From: an uncultured Clostridium sp.
Lineage (GTDB): Bacteria > Bacillota > Clostridia > TANB77 > CAG-508
Reading direction: 5' to 3'
NCBI GenBank assembly: GCA_900552135.1
Contig: URYN01000006.1
Coordinates: forward strand, 1 to 64,000
Length of the DNA stretch: 64,000 nucleotides
The notes beneath the pieces are model-generated. The model saw only the letters and a list, made by a program, of their open reading frames with translations. It had not been told where the DNA came from and did not search any database. A program made the translations under genes and the position numbers. Of the stretch, positions 41,607-50,887 are shown piece by piece; within the stretch, counting starts at the first letter, position 1; each line of letters opens with the position of its first letter.

Positions 41607-44600
41607 ATGGATTTAGAAAAATTAAGGAACTATTTTGTAAAAGTCTCAAAATCGGTCGAAAACATGAGTAATAATAATGGTAACTTGAATGATTTGAAAT
41701 TAATTAAGTTTTTTGTTGAGAAATTTCCTGCATTTATTGATAGAGTTTATGATGAGCCAAACTGTCAGCTGGCTCTTATTACCATGCCCGAATATAACAA
41801 CTTAATTGCAACTTTAAATTCATTATTAAATAATAAAAGACTAGTTTCTAGTCATGTTAATATTTTTAGAAATGTTGCCACTGAACATGCAAATTTTGTA
41901 CATTACTTTTTACACAATACAAAATTTATATCTTCAGATGATTGCAAAAAGATTTCTAATTATTCAGAAAGAACATTAAATTGTTTTGAATTTACAACCT
42001 CTGATGTCATTGGATCAATCGCCGTTTTCCTAGCATCACCTAATAAAGGCTGTAATTTTCAATATTTTTATTTATACAAAACCAGCAATGAAATAAAGAA
42101 ACATGGATTTCCTGATAACTATTATGATGCAAGTCATTTATCACTTTGCATTTTTCAATTAGTAAAAAGTATTTATACAAGTAATCCGCATTATATTACA
42201 GACTATTCTGTTGTAAGCAATGCAATAACAACTTTTAGAGGACAAAATTCTGATGATTTACTAAGAAGGCTAATTCAGGAAATTCCTGCTATAAGTAAAT
42301 TAGATGCTATTTCCTTTGAACCCGAAAAAGTACAAAATCTTGATTTTAACAATAGTATGGTAATAGAACATTTACAAATTCTTTCTGCTCTTGTAATTCA
42401 CTCTTTAGAAACCAACAAAGATATTCAAACAATTTCAAATTACTTTACTGTATTTGATAATAAAGTCTCTAATGATATGCTGAAAAACGGATATGAATTA
42501 TTAAGCAATCCTAATTGGAGAGATTTAATGTTAAATTTGTCTTCAAAACTTAATAGTATGTCTGTTTACTTTCTAAGAAGTAATATTGAGCTTGCCACAA
42601 AAGTTGCAGGTTCTTTTGACGAAATGAATTTATCAACTACAGACAAGAGTTTTGATATGACAGTTTCTACGATTTTGAATTACTGCAACTTTAAAGACAA
42701 ATCAACTATTTGTGATTTGTTTAATAGTCTGCTTTCTGTAGATAAAAGCTTGCAGAATTCTGAATGTTACAAATCGTTCGAGAATTTCTTAATTCACAAT
42801 CTACGTCATGGTGGTTTGAGTCCTGCTCAAAAACAATCTGTAATATCAACTGCATTATATTTATACAGATTTTCTCCAAACGATTTAAAAACAGATAAAC
42901 TAATTAACTATGTTGTAGATAGTAAAAAAGATGTTGCATTTTCAAATAACTTAATCAGCAACTTGTTTGCTGAAGATCTTATTAATAAAAGACTACAATC
43001 ACCTTCTACAAGTCAAGAAGAAAACTTGGCTATTGGCAATGAAGATATCATTTTTAATTACCTTTCTTCTATGTGCCAAAGAATTAGTTCTGGTACTCCT
43101 CTTGACGGAGATATAAAAATACTAAAAGATTATTCAAAATATTTTGAAACATTATTAGAAGATATTATGAGTTCAGATTCGAAGATGAAGCTTCTAGTTT
43201 TTGATAATAATTTTATACACTTGATTTCTTCATTTTCGTACTTGTTGAGTGATAGCAATTCATGTCCTGATTATGCACAAAAGTATATAGACATCTTTAG
43301 AAAGTTTTTTGATGTTAGCAGACAATATCTTTCAGAGCTTTCTAAAACACCTACAGCTCTTAACAATTATCTTATCTCTCAATTTAATTTAGGAAATTTT
43401 TCTAGAGATAATTTTTCGTTATGGCAAACTGCAACACAATATTTAAAGACTCCTGAAAATTTTGAAAGTTTTGATTGCTTTGTAAATTCATATTTGCTGT
43501 CTGATAATTTAGCTCAATTATCATGTAATCCGGACTTTGCAGATGTTGTATGTAAATATTTATCTATTGGATATAAAAATGATAAAAATTGTTTTATAAA
43601 TAATGATGGTTTAGATGTTATTCTGCAATTGTACAAGCTTCAGAGTTTTTCACCAGAAACTCAAAGAAAGATTTCTGATTTGATGCAAAATGATATTAAA
43701 ATATCACAAATGGACTATCCAGATATGTCGGATTTTGCTAGGTATATTAATTCATGTTCTAAAATGGATTCTGCAACATTTGAAAATTTTGTTGACTCGC
43801 TTGTAAAAATACGTTTATTAATTGGAATTATCCCAATTCAATATGTAAATTACCTAGTTGCCCAATTTTCTAATCCAGAAAATCCTATAAGCAATCCAAA
43901 ATATTTCGGCCTGCAAAAACGCATTATGGAAGATTTAGCAAGATATACTCTAAGAACTAATGAAATTAATTCTTATATTGCAATAGCTGGTCACTACACT
44001 GCTTTACAAGACAATACCTACCTTGGACTATGTAGCGAAGATAACAAAATTATTTATTTGAACGAAAATACTATCTCCTCTAGTACCTGTGCTACTGCTC
44101 TTAATACTGTATTTCATGAATGTCACCATGCGGTGCAGTTCAGAGATTTTTCATCTGGTTCAGTATTTTCATATAACAAATATTTGATGCAAAAGGACAC
44201 TATTCTATCAGAGTTCGACGGAAAATACTATTCATCTAATTATTGGAATGTATTCTCTGAAATAAATGCAAGAGAAGTTGGTGCTCAAAAAACGGTTTCT
44301 TATTGTAGAGAACTTAACTTAGTGCCTTCTACTGTTGAAAAAAATAATCCTTGCTTTGCGAGTGATTTGCGTCAAATGCAAGATGATTCTAAATCAGAAG
44401 AATTTCATTATAATTCAGCAGAAAACAAAATTCATGGTGATTTATATTTAAACTTGAATTTGATATTTGACCCAATTATTCAAAACCACCCTGAACTTTT
44501 ACAAGAATATCCTATTCTTAATTTAGAGTACCACAAAGACGGTTCTAGAAAAGGGCTTTCGGAGATGTTAGATAACTATAATTCTGAATATCAAGACATC

Positions 44601-44747
44601 TACAAAAATATATTTAAAAGAGCATCAATGTTTTATTCCGAAGATGAAATCTCCGAATTTTTAAAGAAGCTAAAATCTCGAGATTTAAATAGTTCTAAGA
44701 ATTCATCACTTAATAAAAAAGATTCCGAATTCGAAGCTCTACTTTAA
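41607..44747 (+). CDS. Very large helical protein with HEXXH metalloprotease motif, family not recognised
   Basis: This 1046-residue protein has no signal peptide or membrane helix. Residues 1 to about 780 look like a long series of helical segments rich in Asn, Ser and Leu, perhaps a solenoid, with no motif I recognise. Near the C-terminus, VFHECHHAVQF gives HEXXH at 837-841, and SEINAREVGAQK at 884-895 offers a Glu 44 to 48 residues later. This is the layout of gluzincin-type zinc proteases. The segment before it (NSYIAIAGHYTALQDNTYLG, IIYLNENT) resembles the beta-sheet edge of such enzymes. It has its own promoter, a good ribosome site (TTGGAGATATTATA) and a terminator. Function unknown; a cytoplasmic protease with a large recognition domain is a reasonable guess. 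Confidence 0.82.
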   Translation: MDLEKLRNYFVKVSKSVENMSNNNGNLNDLKLIKFFVEKFPAFIDRVYDEPNCQLALITMPEYNNLIATLNSLLNNKRLVSSHVNIFRNVATEHANFVHYFLHNTKFISSDDCKKISNYSERTLNCFEFTTSDVIGSIAVFLASPNKGCNFQYFYLYKTSNEIKKHGFPDNYYDASHLSLCIFQLVKSIYTSNPHYITDYSVVSNAITTFRGQNSDDLLRRLIQEIPAISKLDAISFEPEKVQNLDFNNSMVIEHLQILSALVIHSLETNKDIQTISNYFTVFDNKVSNDMLKNGYELLSNPNWRDLMLNLSSKLNSMSVYFLRSNIELATKVAGSFDEMNLSTTDKSFDMTVSTILNYCNFKDKSTICDLFNSLLSVDKSLQNSECYKSFENFLIHNLRHGGLSPAQKQSVISTALYLYRFSPNDLKTDKLINYVVDSKKDVAFSNNLISNLFAEDLINKRLQSPSTSQEENLAIGNEDIIFNYLSSMCQRISSGTPLDGDIKILKDYSKYFETLLEDIMSSDSKMKLLVFDNNFIHLISSFSYLLSDSNSCPDYAQKYIDIFRKFFDVSRQYLSELSKTPTALNNYLISQFNLGNFSRDNFSLWQTATQYLKTPENFESFDCFVNSYLLSDNLAQLSCNPDFADVVCKYLSIGYKNDKNCFINNDGLDVILQLYKLQSFSPETQRKISDLMQNDIKISQMDYPDMSDFARYINSCSKMDSATFENFVDSLVKIRLLIGIIPIQYVNYLVAQFSNPENPISNPKYFGLQKRIMEDLARYTLRTNEINSYIAIAGHYTALQDNTYLGLCSEDNKIIYLNENTISSSTCATALNTVFHECHHAVQFRDFSSGSVFSYNKYLMQKDTILSEFDGKYYSSNYWNVFSEINAREVGAQKTVSYCRELNLVPSTVEKNNPCFASDLRQMQDDSKSEEFHYNSAENKIHGDLYLNLNLIFDPIIQNHPELLQEYPILNLEYHKDGSRKGLSEMLDNYNSEYQDIYKNIFKRASMFYSEDEISEFLKKLKSRDLNSSKNSSLNKKDSEFEALL

Positions 44748-44785
44748 AAGTAGAACTTTGAATTTGGAATCCTTTATTTTTATTG
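44721..44785 (+). terminator. Long hairpin terminator overlapping the end of the HEXXH gene
   Basis: GATTCCGAATTCGAAGCTCT and its imperfect complement AGTAGAACTTTGAATTTGG at 44721-44772 form a stem of about 24 bp that includes the last codons and the stop, followed by a T-rich tract. Confidence 0.8.
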
Positions 44786-44819
44786 TTTCTTTTTGTTCTT
44801 TTATTATACCTTTGATTTT

Positions 44820-45779
44820 CTATTTTTCGTCGTTATTCTTTTGTTCACTGCTTTTTTTATCTTCAATTTCTTCACCACTATTTTCGTCAATATGTTTTTT
44901 CTCTTCTTTTTTCTTTTTTTCTATTTTAGTTACACCCTTTACCTTATCTGTAACTATTTTACCTGCATTTCCTACGCCTTTTACTTTATCTGTAACTATC
45001 TTTCCAGCACTACTTACTCTTTTTGAAACCTCTTTAGCAGTGACTTCTACTTTTGCTGTTATTTCATCTTTCTGTTCTTTGGCTTGTTTCTTTATTTTTT
45101 CTTTCTCTTCTTTAAACTTTATTTTAACAGCTTGCAATTTAGGGTAAGCGTTCATCAATCTTCTATGTAGTGCAGATTTTTGATCTAGTATTTCTCTTAC
45201 CTGTTTTGTTATTTCTTCCGTATTATCTTCTTTTTTACTAACACTAACTTCTGTTTTCTTCAAGAATCTAACAACAATTCCTGAAACAATATTATCGACC
45301 ACAAAGATTGCAAGTAAAAACCAGAATAATATGTTTAACCAAAGTTCTGGAATCTCTTGTATTTTTCCTAGTAAGAAAGGATTTGATACATAGCTTATAA
45401 ACAATCCTAGTATTCCAAATGGAATTATTGTTCCTAAACAAATTCTACCATTAATATTGAACTTTCTTTGGCTATAATCCCACCATCTAGCTTTAAAGGC
45501 CTTCTCCATGAAATAACTAGTTAAATACTCAAGAGTTCCACAAAGTAAAATTGCCATTACAAATAAAACAAATGGATCTGACATGTACCTGTTCAACAAT
45601 ACTGTAATTAAAATTCCTCCGCAGCCATATATTGGGCAATATGGTCCAATCAAGAACCCTCTATTTATGAATCTTTTATATTGAATTAATTTACATGTTA
45701 CTTCCATAGTCCAGCCTAACACTGAATATATCATAAACAATAAAAAATAAACTCTTATGTCGTAGCCCCACACTACCAT
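44820..45779 (-). CDS. CmpB-type membrane protein (ABC-transporter type IV family) with repeat tail
   Basis: This 319-residue protein has about five membrane helices (1-190) with the family motifs YSVLGWTMEV, GPYCPIYGCGG and RWWDYSQRKFNINGRICLG. This family is annotated as a putative ABC-type IV permease, but its true role is not established, and no ATPase adjoins. The C-terminal 130 residues are a basic coiled coil ending in two exact AGKIVTDKVKGV units and a Lys/Glu-rich tail. AGGAGG lies eight bases before the ATG. The kinase-like gene upstream ends 20 bases before, so the two are probably co-transcribed. Confidence 0.83.
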   Translation of the reverse strand: MVVWGYDIRVYFLLFMIYSVLGWTMEVTCKLIQYKRFINRGFLIGPYCPIYGCGGILITVLLNRYMSDPFVLFVMAILLCGTLEYLTSYFMEKAFKARWWDYSQRKFNINGRICLGTIIPFGILGLFISYVSNPFLLGKIQEIPELWLNILFWFLLAIFVVDNIVSGIVVRFLKKTEVSVSKKEDNTEEITKQVREILDQKSALHRRLMNAYPKLQAVKIKFKEEKEKIKKQAKEQKDEITAKVEVTAKEVSKRVSSAGKIVTDKVKGVGNAGKIVTDKVKGVTKIEKKKKEEKKHIDENSGEEIEDKKSSEQKNNDEK

Positions 45780-45799
45780 CTACTTTTCCTCCTTTTGTT

Positions 45800-46936
45800 C
45801 TATCTTTCTTCATTCTCTTCAATACTTTTCTTATTCTTTCTTCTATTCAATTTCTTCTCTGCCTTTTTTGCTTTTCTTTTTCTATCTTGTTCTTCCCTTT
45901 TTTCTTTTTGATATTTTTGTTCAAATCTTTCGGCACCGGCAACCCATTCTTTATTAGAATCATCTGCCCTGTAAATATAATCAGTATCTATTATTGCAAC
46001 TTCTCCCTTTTTTAAAGAGTCTCCACCTTTTTTTGACACAAAACCTACTGAACTATCATCAACCTCAAATTGCTTTCCATTCAAAGTAGTAACATTGTCT
46101 TCCAACAACACTCCAATATTCTCCCAATCTATGTCTGTCCACACAATTCCATCGTCTCTTAATTCTTTATAAATTTTATAAAGAATTCCGCAATTGTGAT
46201 TCATCTCATCATCAGTAAGCATTCTGGCTCTTGTTGTTACCTCAAAACATGCAACAACTTTTCCATTTATCGTATAATTAGACCTCATAATTGGTTGCAA
46301 AATTCTTCTGTGGTTTGGAATATTGTAATTCTGTCTTTCATATCCAACTTTAATTACTTTGTTGCCTAAGCCAAGAACCACGCTATATGAGCCCTCTCCT
46401 ATATACTCTAGTTCAGATAATGGTTTGTTCTCACTTTCCATTAAATCTGTGAATATTGCTGAAAGTGTTTTAGAACACCCGATAATTTGATCTTCATTTT
46501 TTAGCCCAATTAAATCTGCATATTCTCTTAGTATTTCTTCTGCTAAGATTTCCTTCTTATTATTCAAAATTGTATTTAAACTTTCTTGTATATCTTTTCC
46601 CTCTTTTGCAAGTGCTCTAACCACTCTTGTTAAATTAGGATATACATCTCTTGAAATAATATTCTCCATATTTTCAATAACAAATTCTCTGTTTCCTGGA
46701 TAAAAATCAATAAATTCTCCTAAAAAATCATCAACTCTATATCCAGCTTTTTTTAAGAACAAGCAGAAATTTTGTTTAATTGCTTCATTCAGTTTTAAAG
46801 ACCTTAAATAATAAAATACAAAAAATCTTGGAGTTTCTATGCTTTCTAAGAGTTTTTTCACATTTTCTAGTAAGTATTTTTCTGTTTCTTCTCTACTGCT
46901 ATTTTTTATTTGGTTATATACCTTTTCCAAATTCAT
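45800..46936 (-). CDS. Divergent protein-kinase-like protein with N-terminal helical domain
   Basis: This 378-residue protein starts with a helical domain (about 1-170). A kinase-like fold follows: Gly loop IGEGSYSVVLGLGNKVIKVG with Lys196, a catalytic-loop equivalent WTDIDWENIGVLL (Asp268 or Asp270, Asn273), and IIDTDYIYR in place of DFG (Asp317). The HRD His is replaced by Trp, so it is far from the PASTA kinases and closer to unusual phage or effector kinases. The C-terminal 45 residues are a Lys/Arg/Glu tail. There is no membrane helix. It probably shares an mRNA with the CmpB-type gene. Whether it is active cannot be told. Confidence 0.72.
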   Translation of the reverse strand: MNLEKVYNQIKNSSREETEKYLLENVKKLLESIETPRFFVFYYLRSLKLNEAIKQNFCLFLKKAGYRVDDFLGEFIDFYPGNREFVIENMENIISRDVYPNLTRVVRALAKEGKDIQESLNTILNNKKEILAEEILREYADLIGLKNEDQIIGCSKTLSAIFTDLMESENKPLSELEYIGEGSYSVVLGLGNKVIKVGYERQNYNIPNHRRILQPIMRSNYTINGKVVACFEVTTRARMLTDDEMNHNCGILYKIYKELRDDGIVWTDIDWENIGVLLEDNVTTLNGKQFEVDDSSVGFVSKKGGDSLKKGEVAIIDTDYIYRADDSNKEWVAGAERFEQKYQKEKREEQDRKRKAKKAEKKLNRRKNKKSIEENEER

Positions 46937-47140
46937 AATTTTCTCACTCTTTGTTATAAATATTTGTAAATCAATTTGAAAAATTTACAATTTAAAATAG
47001 TTTATCATCTTTTAGTGAATTTTACTAGATGTTTGACTAAAAAAACTCAATTTTTATGCAGAAAATTGCCCAAACCTCTTGTTTTTTTCGCCATTTTATA
47101 AGATAATATATATGTATATTTTTATACTTATACAAGTAAA

Positions 47141-49498
47141 ATGAAAGCGGTGAATTTTTTGAAATTATTAGATAAACTTTTGAAATATTTAAAAACAGAC
47201 AGAAACACTTTTTTAACATATGTACTAACACTTGTAACATCATATTTAGTAATAGATAGAATAGTTGAAATGCTTCTTATGATTTTTACCGGAATGGCAG
47301 TATCTTATTGGGGACCATTAACTTATGCATTAGCACTTGCATGTCCTGTGTTTGCATTCTTATTCTCTGGTTCATCAAAATATGCCGATTCAGATGAAAT
47401 AAAGCTTACGTTCTTTGACGTATATATCATAAGCTTGTATATTTTAATTGTATCTATGTTCACACAATTCTTTAATCAATTGGGCTGGATGTTATTCTTG
47501 TCCGTTCCAAACTTTACATACATAGTTACAAACTTCTACAGCTTAGTTAAGCCAGCATTTTCAGCACTTGCATTATATTTACCACTTACAACATTCTATC
47601 CAGTTATAAAGTGGTTAATAACAACTGTTCACGATACCAAGACACTTTATGAATCAATTTATGATTATAATGGAATCAATCTTGCAGACAAATCAGCATC
47701 ATGGGGCGCTTACACTTGTGAGATGAAATTCGGTACAGATAAAGATTCAGGAAAAGTAGTAAAAATTGCAGAAGAAAAAAGATTCTTCCCTACTCTTGTT
47801 TGTGGTGTATCAGGTTCAGGTAAAACTTCACTTTTGTTTGAACCAATGATTGCTCAAGATGTAGACAAAAAATATTTCTTTAGAGAAGTATCTAAAGAAA
47901 TGGGATTTACTGCTTTAAAAACAGGAATTGCAACATTAACTTGTCCTTACACTAACGATTATTTAAATGCTAACTTTAATCTAAACATGATTAGTCCAAA
48001 GGATAATAAAATTGACGTTTACAATACTTACATGAAGAAAATGATTATTGGTGGAAGTGGAGATAATTACATCTACAAAAATGTTGGTGTAACATACATC
48101 TCTCCTGATATCGAATCAATAAATCATATTAGAAAAGTTGCTGAGGCTAGAAATCTTAAGGTAAATCTACTAGATCCTAACGATCCAAATTCAATCGGAT
48201 TAAACCCATTTGTTTTTGAAGACCCTAACCAAACAGCCCTTGCTATTTCTACAGTATTAAAAGGATTAGATGATGCTCCAAGTCCAGAAATGAACTTTGC
48301 ATATAGACAAAATGCATCAATACAAGCTGTCGAAAACATAGCAATACTTCTAAAGGAAGTATATCCAAGACTACATGATTTCGATTTACCAACACTTGAG
48401 GACTTATTAGTATGTCTTACAAACTTTAAGCAAATCGAATTACTTTGTGAAGAAATGAAAAAAGACGCTGAGCTTTCTAAAAAATATTCAGCACTTATAA
48501 ATTACTGTGAAAGAAACTTCTATGACAATGCACCTAACAAATCTGAAATGGAAATGTTTGTTGCACACGCAACATCACAATTAGATGCACTTCTTAGATA
48601 TTCAGGAGTTAAAACAATCCTATGCAACAGAATAAATACATTAAACTTTGATAGAGCACTTGCAAATGGAGAAGTAACATTAATCTGTACAAGACGTGGT
48701 GATTTAGGACCAACAATTCATAAGGCCTTCGGATTATTCTGTATCCTTATGATGCAATACTCAGTACTTAGAAGACCAGGAACTGAAAAAGATAGAATTC
48801 CTCATTTCATGTATATAGATGAATTTGCAGACTTTGTTGGAGAATCAACAGACCCACTATTTACCCTATACAGAAAATACAAAGTTGCAACAATTATATC
48901 TGTTCAAAACTTAGCACAATTAGATGGTGTAGATAAAAAGCACAGACAAATAATAACTTCAAACTGTTCAAACAAATTCGTATTTGGTAACAACACTCCA
49001 GAAGACAATGAATGGTGGAGTAAAGAAATTGGTGATAAGAAAGATTGGAGTTTCTCAAGTTCTTACGATACAGCTAAAGGTGAATACGATTCAAAACTTG
49101 GTGGAATTAAATATGGATACTCTTTAAAATATGCGCCAGGAAAAGTTCAAATATTAAAGTTCAAACAAGCCATGTACAAACTAAGAAACTTAAGTGGAAA
49201 GAGCGATACTGGTACAGTAAACCTAAGCTTCCTATCAGCCTCTTACTACGAAAAGAAATCTTCAAAGAATTATGCTTTTGATAAATACAATCAAGGAATT
49301 GCAGAAACTGTATCTCCTGAAGACGACAATGATGCAAGATCTATAAGAAAAGCAGGATTAAAAAACTACCACTTTGATGATGATGTTCAAAATGAAATTG
49401 ACCCAATAAAGACTGATAGTTCAGATTCAAGTTTTCTATTTAATAATGAAGATGCAATTGTATTTGATTTGAAGCGAGACGGAAAACCAAGAAAATAA
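47141..49498 (+). CDS. VirD4/TraG-family type IV coupling ATPase
   Basis: This 785-residue protein has N-terminal membrane helices (about 25-155) and a large cytoplasmic ATPase. Walker A is GVSGSGKTS at 222-230. Walker B is the FMYIDEFADFVG stretch near 553, and TIISVQNLAQLDG and NCSNKFVFGNNT are typical of coupling proteins. Such ATPases bring DNA-protein complexes to a type IV secretion channel. No relaxase, VirB4, VirB6 or pilus gene is next to it, and codon use matches the host. The C-terminal 130 residues (Asp/Ser/Lys-rich) may bind a cargo. The start is uncertain: the first ATG has no clear ribosome site, while AGCGGTGA lies before a TTG six codons later. Confidence 0.9.
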   Translation: MKAVNFLKLLDKLLKYLKTDRNTFLTYVLTLVTSYLVIDRIVEMLLMIFTGMAVSYWGPLTYALALACPVFAFLFSGSSKYADSDEIKLTFFDVYIISLYILIVSMFTQFFNQLGWMLFLSVPNFTYIVTNFYSLVKPAFSALALYLPLTTFYPVIKWLITTVHDTKTLYESIYDYNGINLADKSASWGAYTCEMKFGTDKDSGKVVKIAEEKRFFPTLVCGVSGSGKTSLLFEPMIAQDVDKKYFFREVSKEMGFTALKTGIATLTCPYTNDYLNANFNLNMISPKDNKIDVYNTYMKKMIIGGSGDNYIYKNVGVTYISPDIESINHIRKVAEARNLKVNLLDPNDPNSIGLNPFVFEDPNQTALAISTVLKGLDDAPSPEMNFAYRQNASIQAVENIAILLKEVYPRLHDFDLPTLEDLLVCLTNFKQIELLCEEMKKDAELSKKYSALINYCERNFYDNAPNKSEMEMFVAHATSQLDALLRYSGVKTILCNRINTLNFDRALANGEVTLICTRRGDLGPTIHKAFGLFCILMMQYSVLRRPGTEKDRIPHFMYIDEFADFVGESTDPLFTLYRKYKVATIISVQNLAQLDGVDKKHRQIITSNCSNKFVFGNNTPEDNEWWSKEIGDKKDWSFSSSYDTAKGEYDSKLGGIKYGYSLKYAPGKVQILKFKQAMYKLRNLSGKSDTGTVNLSFLSASYYEKKSSKNYAFDKYNQGIAETVSPEDDNDARSIRKAGLKNYHFDDDVQNEIDPIKTDSSDSSFLFNNEDAIVFDLKRDGKPRK

Positions 49499-49501
49499 AT
49501 A

Positions 49502-49541
49502 AAAATAACGAATTAGAAAATTTCTAATTCGTTATTTTTTT
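49502..49541. terminator. Bidirectional terminator between the coupling ATPase and the winged-helix gene
   Basis: AATAACGAATTAGAAA and TTTCTAATTCGTTATT form a perfect 16-bp stem with T/A runs on both sides, between two convergent genes. Confidence 0.92.
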
Positions 49542-49660
49542 GTTCTTTATTTTTATTCTTTATTTTTTCTTTATCTCTCTTATATTTCTTATTTTGCTTT
49601 ACTTTTCTTAATTTTATATCTTAATATCTTAATCGGCTTACACTCTATTATTCTTATTAA

Positions 49661-50599
49661 TTAGCTTAATAGTTTTACAGCAACATTTTCCATCTTATAC
49701 TTGTTTGTAGTAGGGTCTAACTTAAATTCTGCTAAACTGTTTACAAGGCTCTCATTGTTTTGTCTTAAATCTGTAGTATAATATAGATTTATTTTGCTAA
49801 TTTCTAATCCATTTACAACTATTTCTCTGAATGTTTCTGCCATATTCTTCTCGTCTTCACATAAGAATATTAGTTGTGGCATTGTTTTAAATCCAGAATC
49901 CATTGGTTGGAAATTCTCGTAGAAATCTTTATAAAGTTTCATTTTATCTACAAGCTTTTTATTCCAATCATCTTCCCTACGAATTACTTCAAAAATAAAA
50001 TCAATAGATTTTCCAGCCTTAGCAAGTGTAATTTTTCCACCTGTTGGTTTAAACTGCTTGCTTAGTTGCTTTGCTTGAAGTGTTACTTTTACTTGGTAAT
50101 CACTATATGCCTCTACCTTATCTTTGTAAGCAATTAACAATTGATTTGCTGCAAGTCTTTTCTTAATCATTGCAACTGTTTTTGTATTATCTGTAGGTTG
50201 CCATTTACATTCAACACCTCTAGAGTTCAATAGATATTTGCCCATTTTTTCTAAGCAATATACTCTATATATTCCCTTTCCATCTTCTGAATTAAAATAA
50301 TATCTTGTTAAAATCTTAGTCTTTACAAGTTGATCTAATTTATTATTTAATTTATCTTGAGACTTGATATCAAAATTTTCTTTTTCCAAAAGTTTAAATA
50401 ATTGTCTTGATGTAATAAATTCAAATTCATTTACAAGTTCCATAATTCTAAAATGTAACTCGTTTATATGTCCTACATTTATTTTCTGTATTATTTGGTT
50501 CATTGATACATAACCATCTTTACCGTCAAACACCTTAATTTCGCCTTCACGCATTGCAAATGGTGATATACTTGTTTTTATTTGAGAATCTTCTATCAT
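49661..50599 (-). CDS. Winged-helix protein resembling plasmid replication-relaxation proteins
   Basis: This 312-residue protein has an N-terminal winged helix (about 40-125: LHFRIMELVNEFEFITSRQL, LVKTKILTRYYF, YRVYCLEKMGKYLL). A middle helix bundle (about 135-175) and a C-terminal alpha/beta part (KSIDFIFEVIRREDD, MPQLIFLCEDEKN) follow. This resembles the Replic_Relax group found on plasmids and conjugative elements beside coupling or mobilisation genes. Its place, convergent with a coupling ATPase, fits. The C-terminal part has features of a restriction-nuclease-like fold (E-V-I-R), but I cannot assign a catalytic site. A DNA-binding role is likely. Confidence 0.62.
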   Translation of the reverse strand: MIEDSQIKTSISPFAMREGEIKVFDGKDGYVSMNQIIQKINVGHINELHFRIMELVNEFEFITSRQLFKLLEKENFDIKSQDKLNNKLDQLVKTKILTRYYFNSEDGKGIYRVYCLEKMGKYLLNSRGVECKWQPTDNTKTVAMIKKRLAANQLLIAYKDKVEAYSDYQVKVTLQAKQLSKQFKPTGGKITLAKAGKSIDFIFEVIRREDDWNKKLVDKMKLYKDFYENFQPMDSGFKTMPQLIFLCEDEKNMAETFREIVVNGLEISKINLYYTTDLRQNNESLVNSLAEFKLDPTTNKYKMENVAVKLLS

Positions 50600-50753
50600 T
50601 AATATTTTCCCCCTCTTACTTCTAATCTTGCAATTTTGCTACATTAGATTGTTACTAAAGCTTTTATACTTCTTCTTTATTTTCCTACATTTTGCCAGAT
50701 TTGTCAAGAGATAAGCTTTTATCCTTATTTTTTATCACTTTAATTTGTAAAAA
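50600..50753. other. Intergenic stretch without recognised gene
   Basis: This is AT-rich sequence upstream of the winged-helix gene. It has no convincing open frame in either direction; the promoter for 49661-50599 should lie here, but I could not pick it with confidence. Confidence 0.5.
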
Positions 50754-50791
50754 AAATGTGTAAAATCAAAATTTTCTGATTTTACACATTT
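50746..50791 (-). terminator. Intrinsic terminator of the rluD-rluB operon
   Basis: AAATGTGTAAAATCA and TGATTTTACACATTT are exact inverted repeats around an 8-base loop, with a T run on the minus strand. Confidence 0.9.
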
Positions 50792-50887
50792 AAGTTTATA
50801 CTCTCTCCATCCAGCCATTTAGACTTCTGTTTTGTTGTACTTACTCCGTTTATATCAATCCAATCCGAGACATCATTCAATTGTTTT

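Noticed and set aside
47037..47243. 68-codon minus-strand frame overlapping the coupling ATPase start
   Set aside because: It has no ribosome site, a biased Phe/Leu/Ile composition and overlaps a strongly supported gene.
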